From assembly GCA_902826835.1 (NCBI GenBank), contig CADEGH010000042.1, forward strand, positions 1 to 40,993: a DNA stretch of 40,993 bases. The letters are read 5' to 3'. The notes under the pieces are model-generated. The model worked only from the letters and a program-made list of their open reading frames with translations. It was not told the origin of the DNA and did no database searches. Positions 40,827-40,993 of the stretch are shown in pieces. The stretch is from an uncultured bacterium. Lineage in GTDB: Bacteria; Planctomycetota; GCA-002687715. The first letter of the stretch is position 1; each line of letters opens with the position of its first letter. A program made the position numbers and the translations under genes.

Positions 40827-40993
40827 GTGCAGATACGGTGATCCGCGTTCCCACCGTCCCACCGTCCCCTCGCGACGTGCGCGCCCCCGCTCGCTCGCGA
40901 CGTGCGCGCTGCCGTTCTCTCGCGCCGTGCGCGCCCCACTCGTTCGCGACGTGCGCGCCACCCCCCATGGGAACGCGGATCACCAGATCCGCC
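40827..40993. repeat. dispersed double-hairpin repeat with internal tandem repeat
   Basis: The left arm (GTGATCCGCGTTCCC, 40838-40852, with a degraded start) and the right arm (GGGAACGCGGATCACCAG with ATCCGCC, 40969-40993) are inverted copies of the arms at 28541. Between them a 24-25-base unit beginning CGCGACGTGCGCGCC occurs four times (starts at 40871, 40896, 40921, 40945). The window ends at the right arm, so the element may continue. It lies on the 5' side of the GlsB-family gene. Confidence 0.82.

Overview
This is a GC-rich bacterial window, most likely from a member of the Planctomycetota. That assignment is an inference from gene style: exported beta-helix and FG-GAP proteins with short N-terminal signal peptides, a very large exported YD-repeat protein, a SEC-C protein and many conserved secreted proteins of unknown function. 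No rRNA or tRNA gene is visible, so the phylum cannot be proved from the window.

The left third (1-13.1 kb) is an accessory island. It opens with the 3' part of an IS66-family tnpC, which abuts a broken IS66 tnpA in the opposite orientation. That IS66 end cuts off a serine recombinase, the last gene of a five-gene minus-strand cassette (2878 down to 1599). Consecutive genes in this cassette overlap by exactly ATGA: a TubC_N-like protein, a 41-residue zinc ribbon, a SpoVG-like protein, a 64-residue protein and the recombinase. Next comes a 2365-residue exported Rhs/YD-repeat protein with a variable C-terminal tail. A small gene overlaps its stop codon by 4 nt and is the obvious immunity candidate. 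The island ends with an intact rve-type IS sitting inside a decayed older relative.

The middle (13-33 kb) is mostly ordinary chromosome. It holds two exported proteins (one transglutaminase-like), a P-type cation ATPase, a secreted beta-helix protein, an exported zinc-finger-like Cys-rich protein coupled to a membrane protein, an FAD oxidoreductase and a TetR regulator with a membrane protein. It continues with an SGNH hydrolase, a ferritin-like protein, an isoaspartyl peptidase lipoprotein, an FG-GAP protein overlapping a membrane-anchored endonuclease/exonuclease/phosphatase-fold protein, and an orphan DNA methyltransferase.

The right part (33-41 kb) has a four-gene CoA-ester catabolic operon: MDR oxidoreductase, enoyl-CoA hydratase, amidohydrolase and 3-hydroxyacyl-CoA dehydrogenase. 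An iron-storage group follows on the other strand (BFD-like ferredoxin, bacterioferritin, SEC-C protein, hypothetical) behind a Fur-box-like palindrome.

The most striking item lies just beyond it. At 39417-40349 an exported thioredoxin-like protein has an in-frame TGA exactly where the first Cys of CGPC should be. A perfect 7-bp hairpin lies at SECIS distance downstream, so this looks like a selenoprotein (UGPC) that ordinary gene calling would split in two. A family of dispersed double-hairpin repeats (18.4, 28.5 and 40.8 kb) in intergenic spacers is the other unexplained structure.
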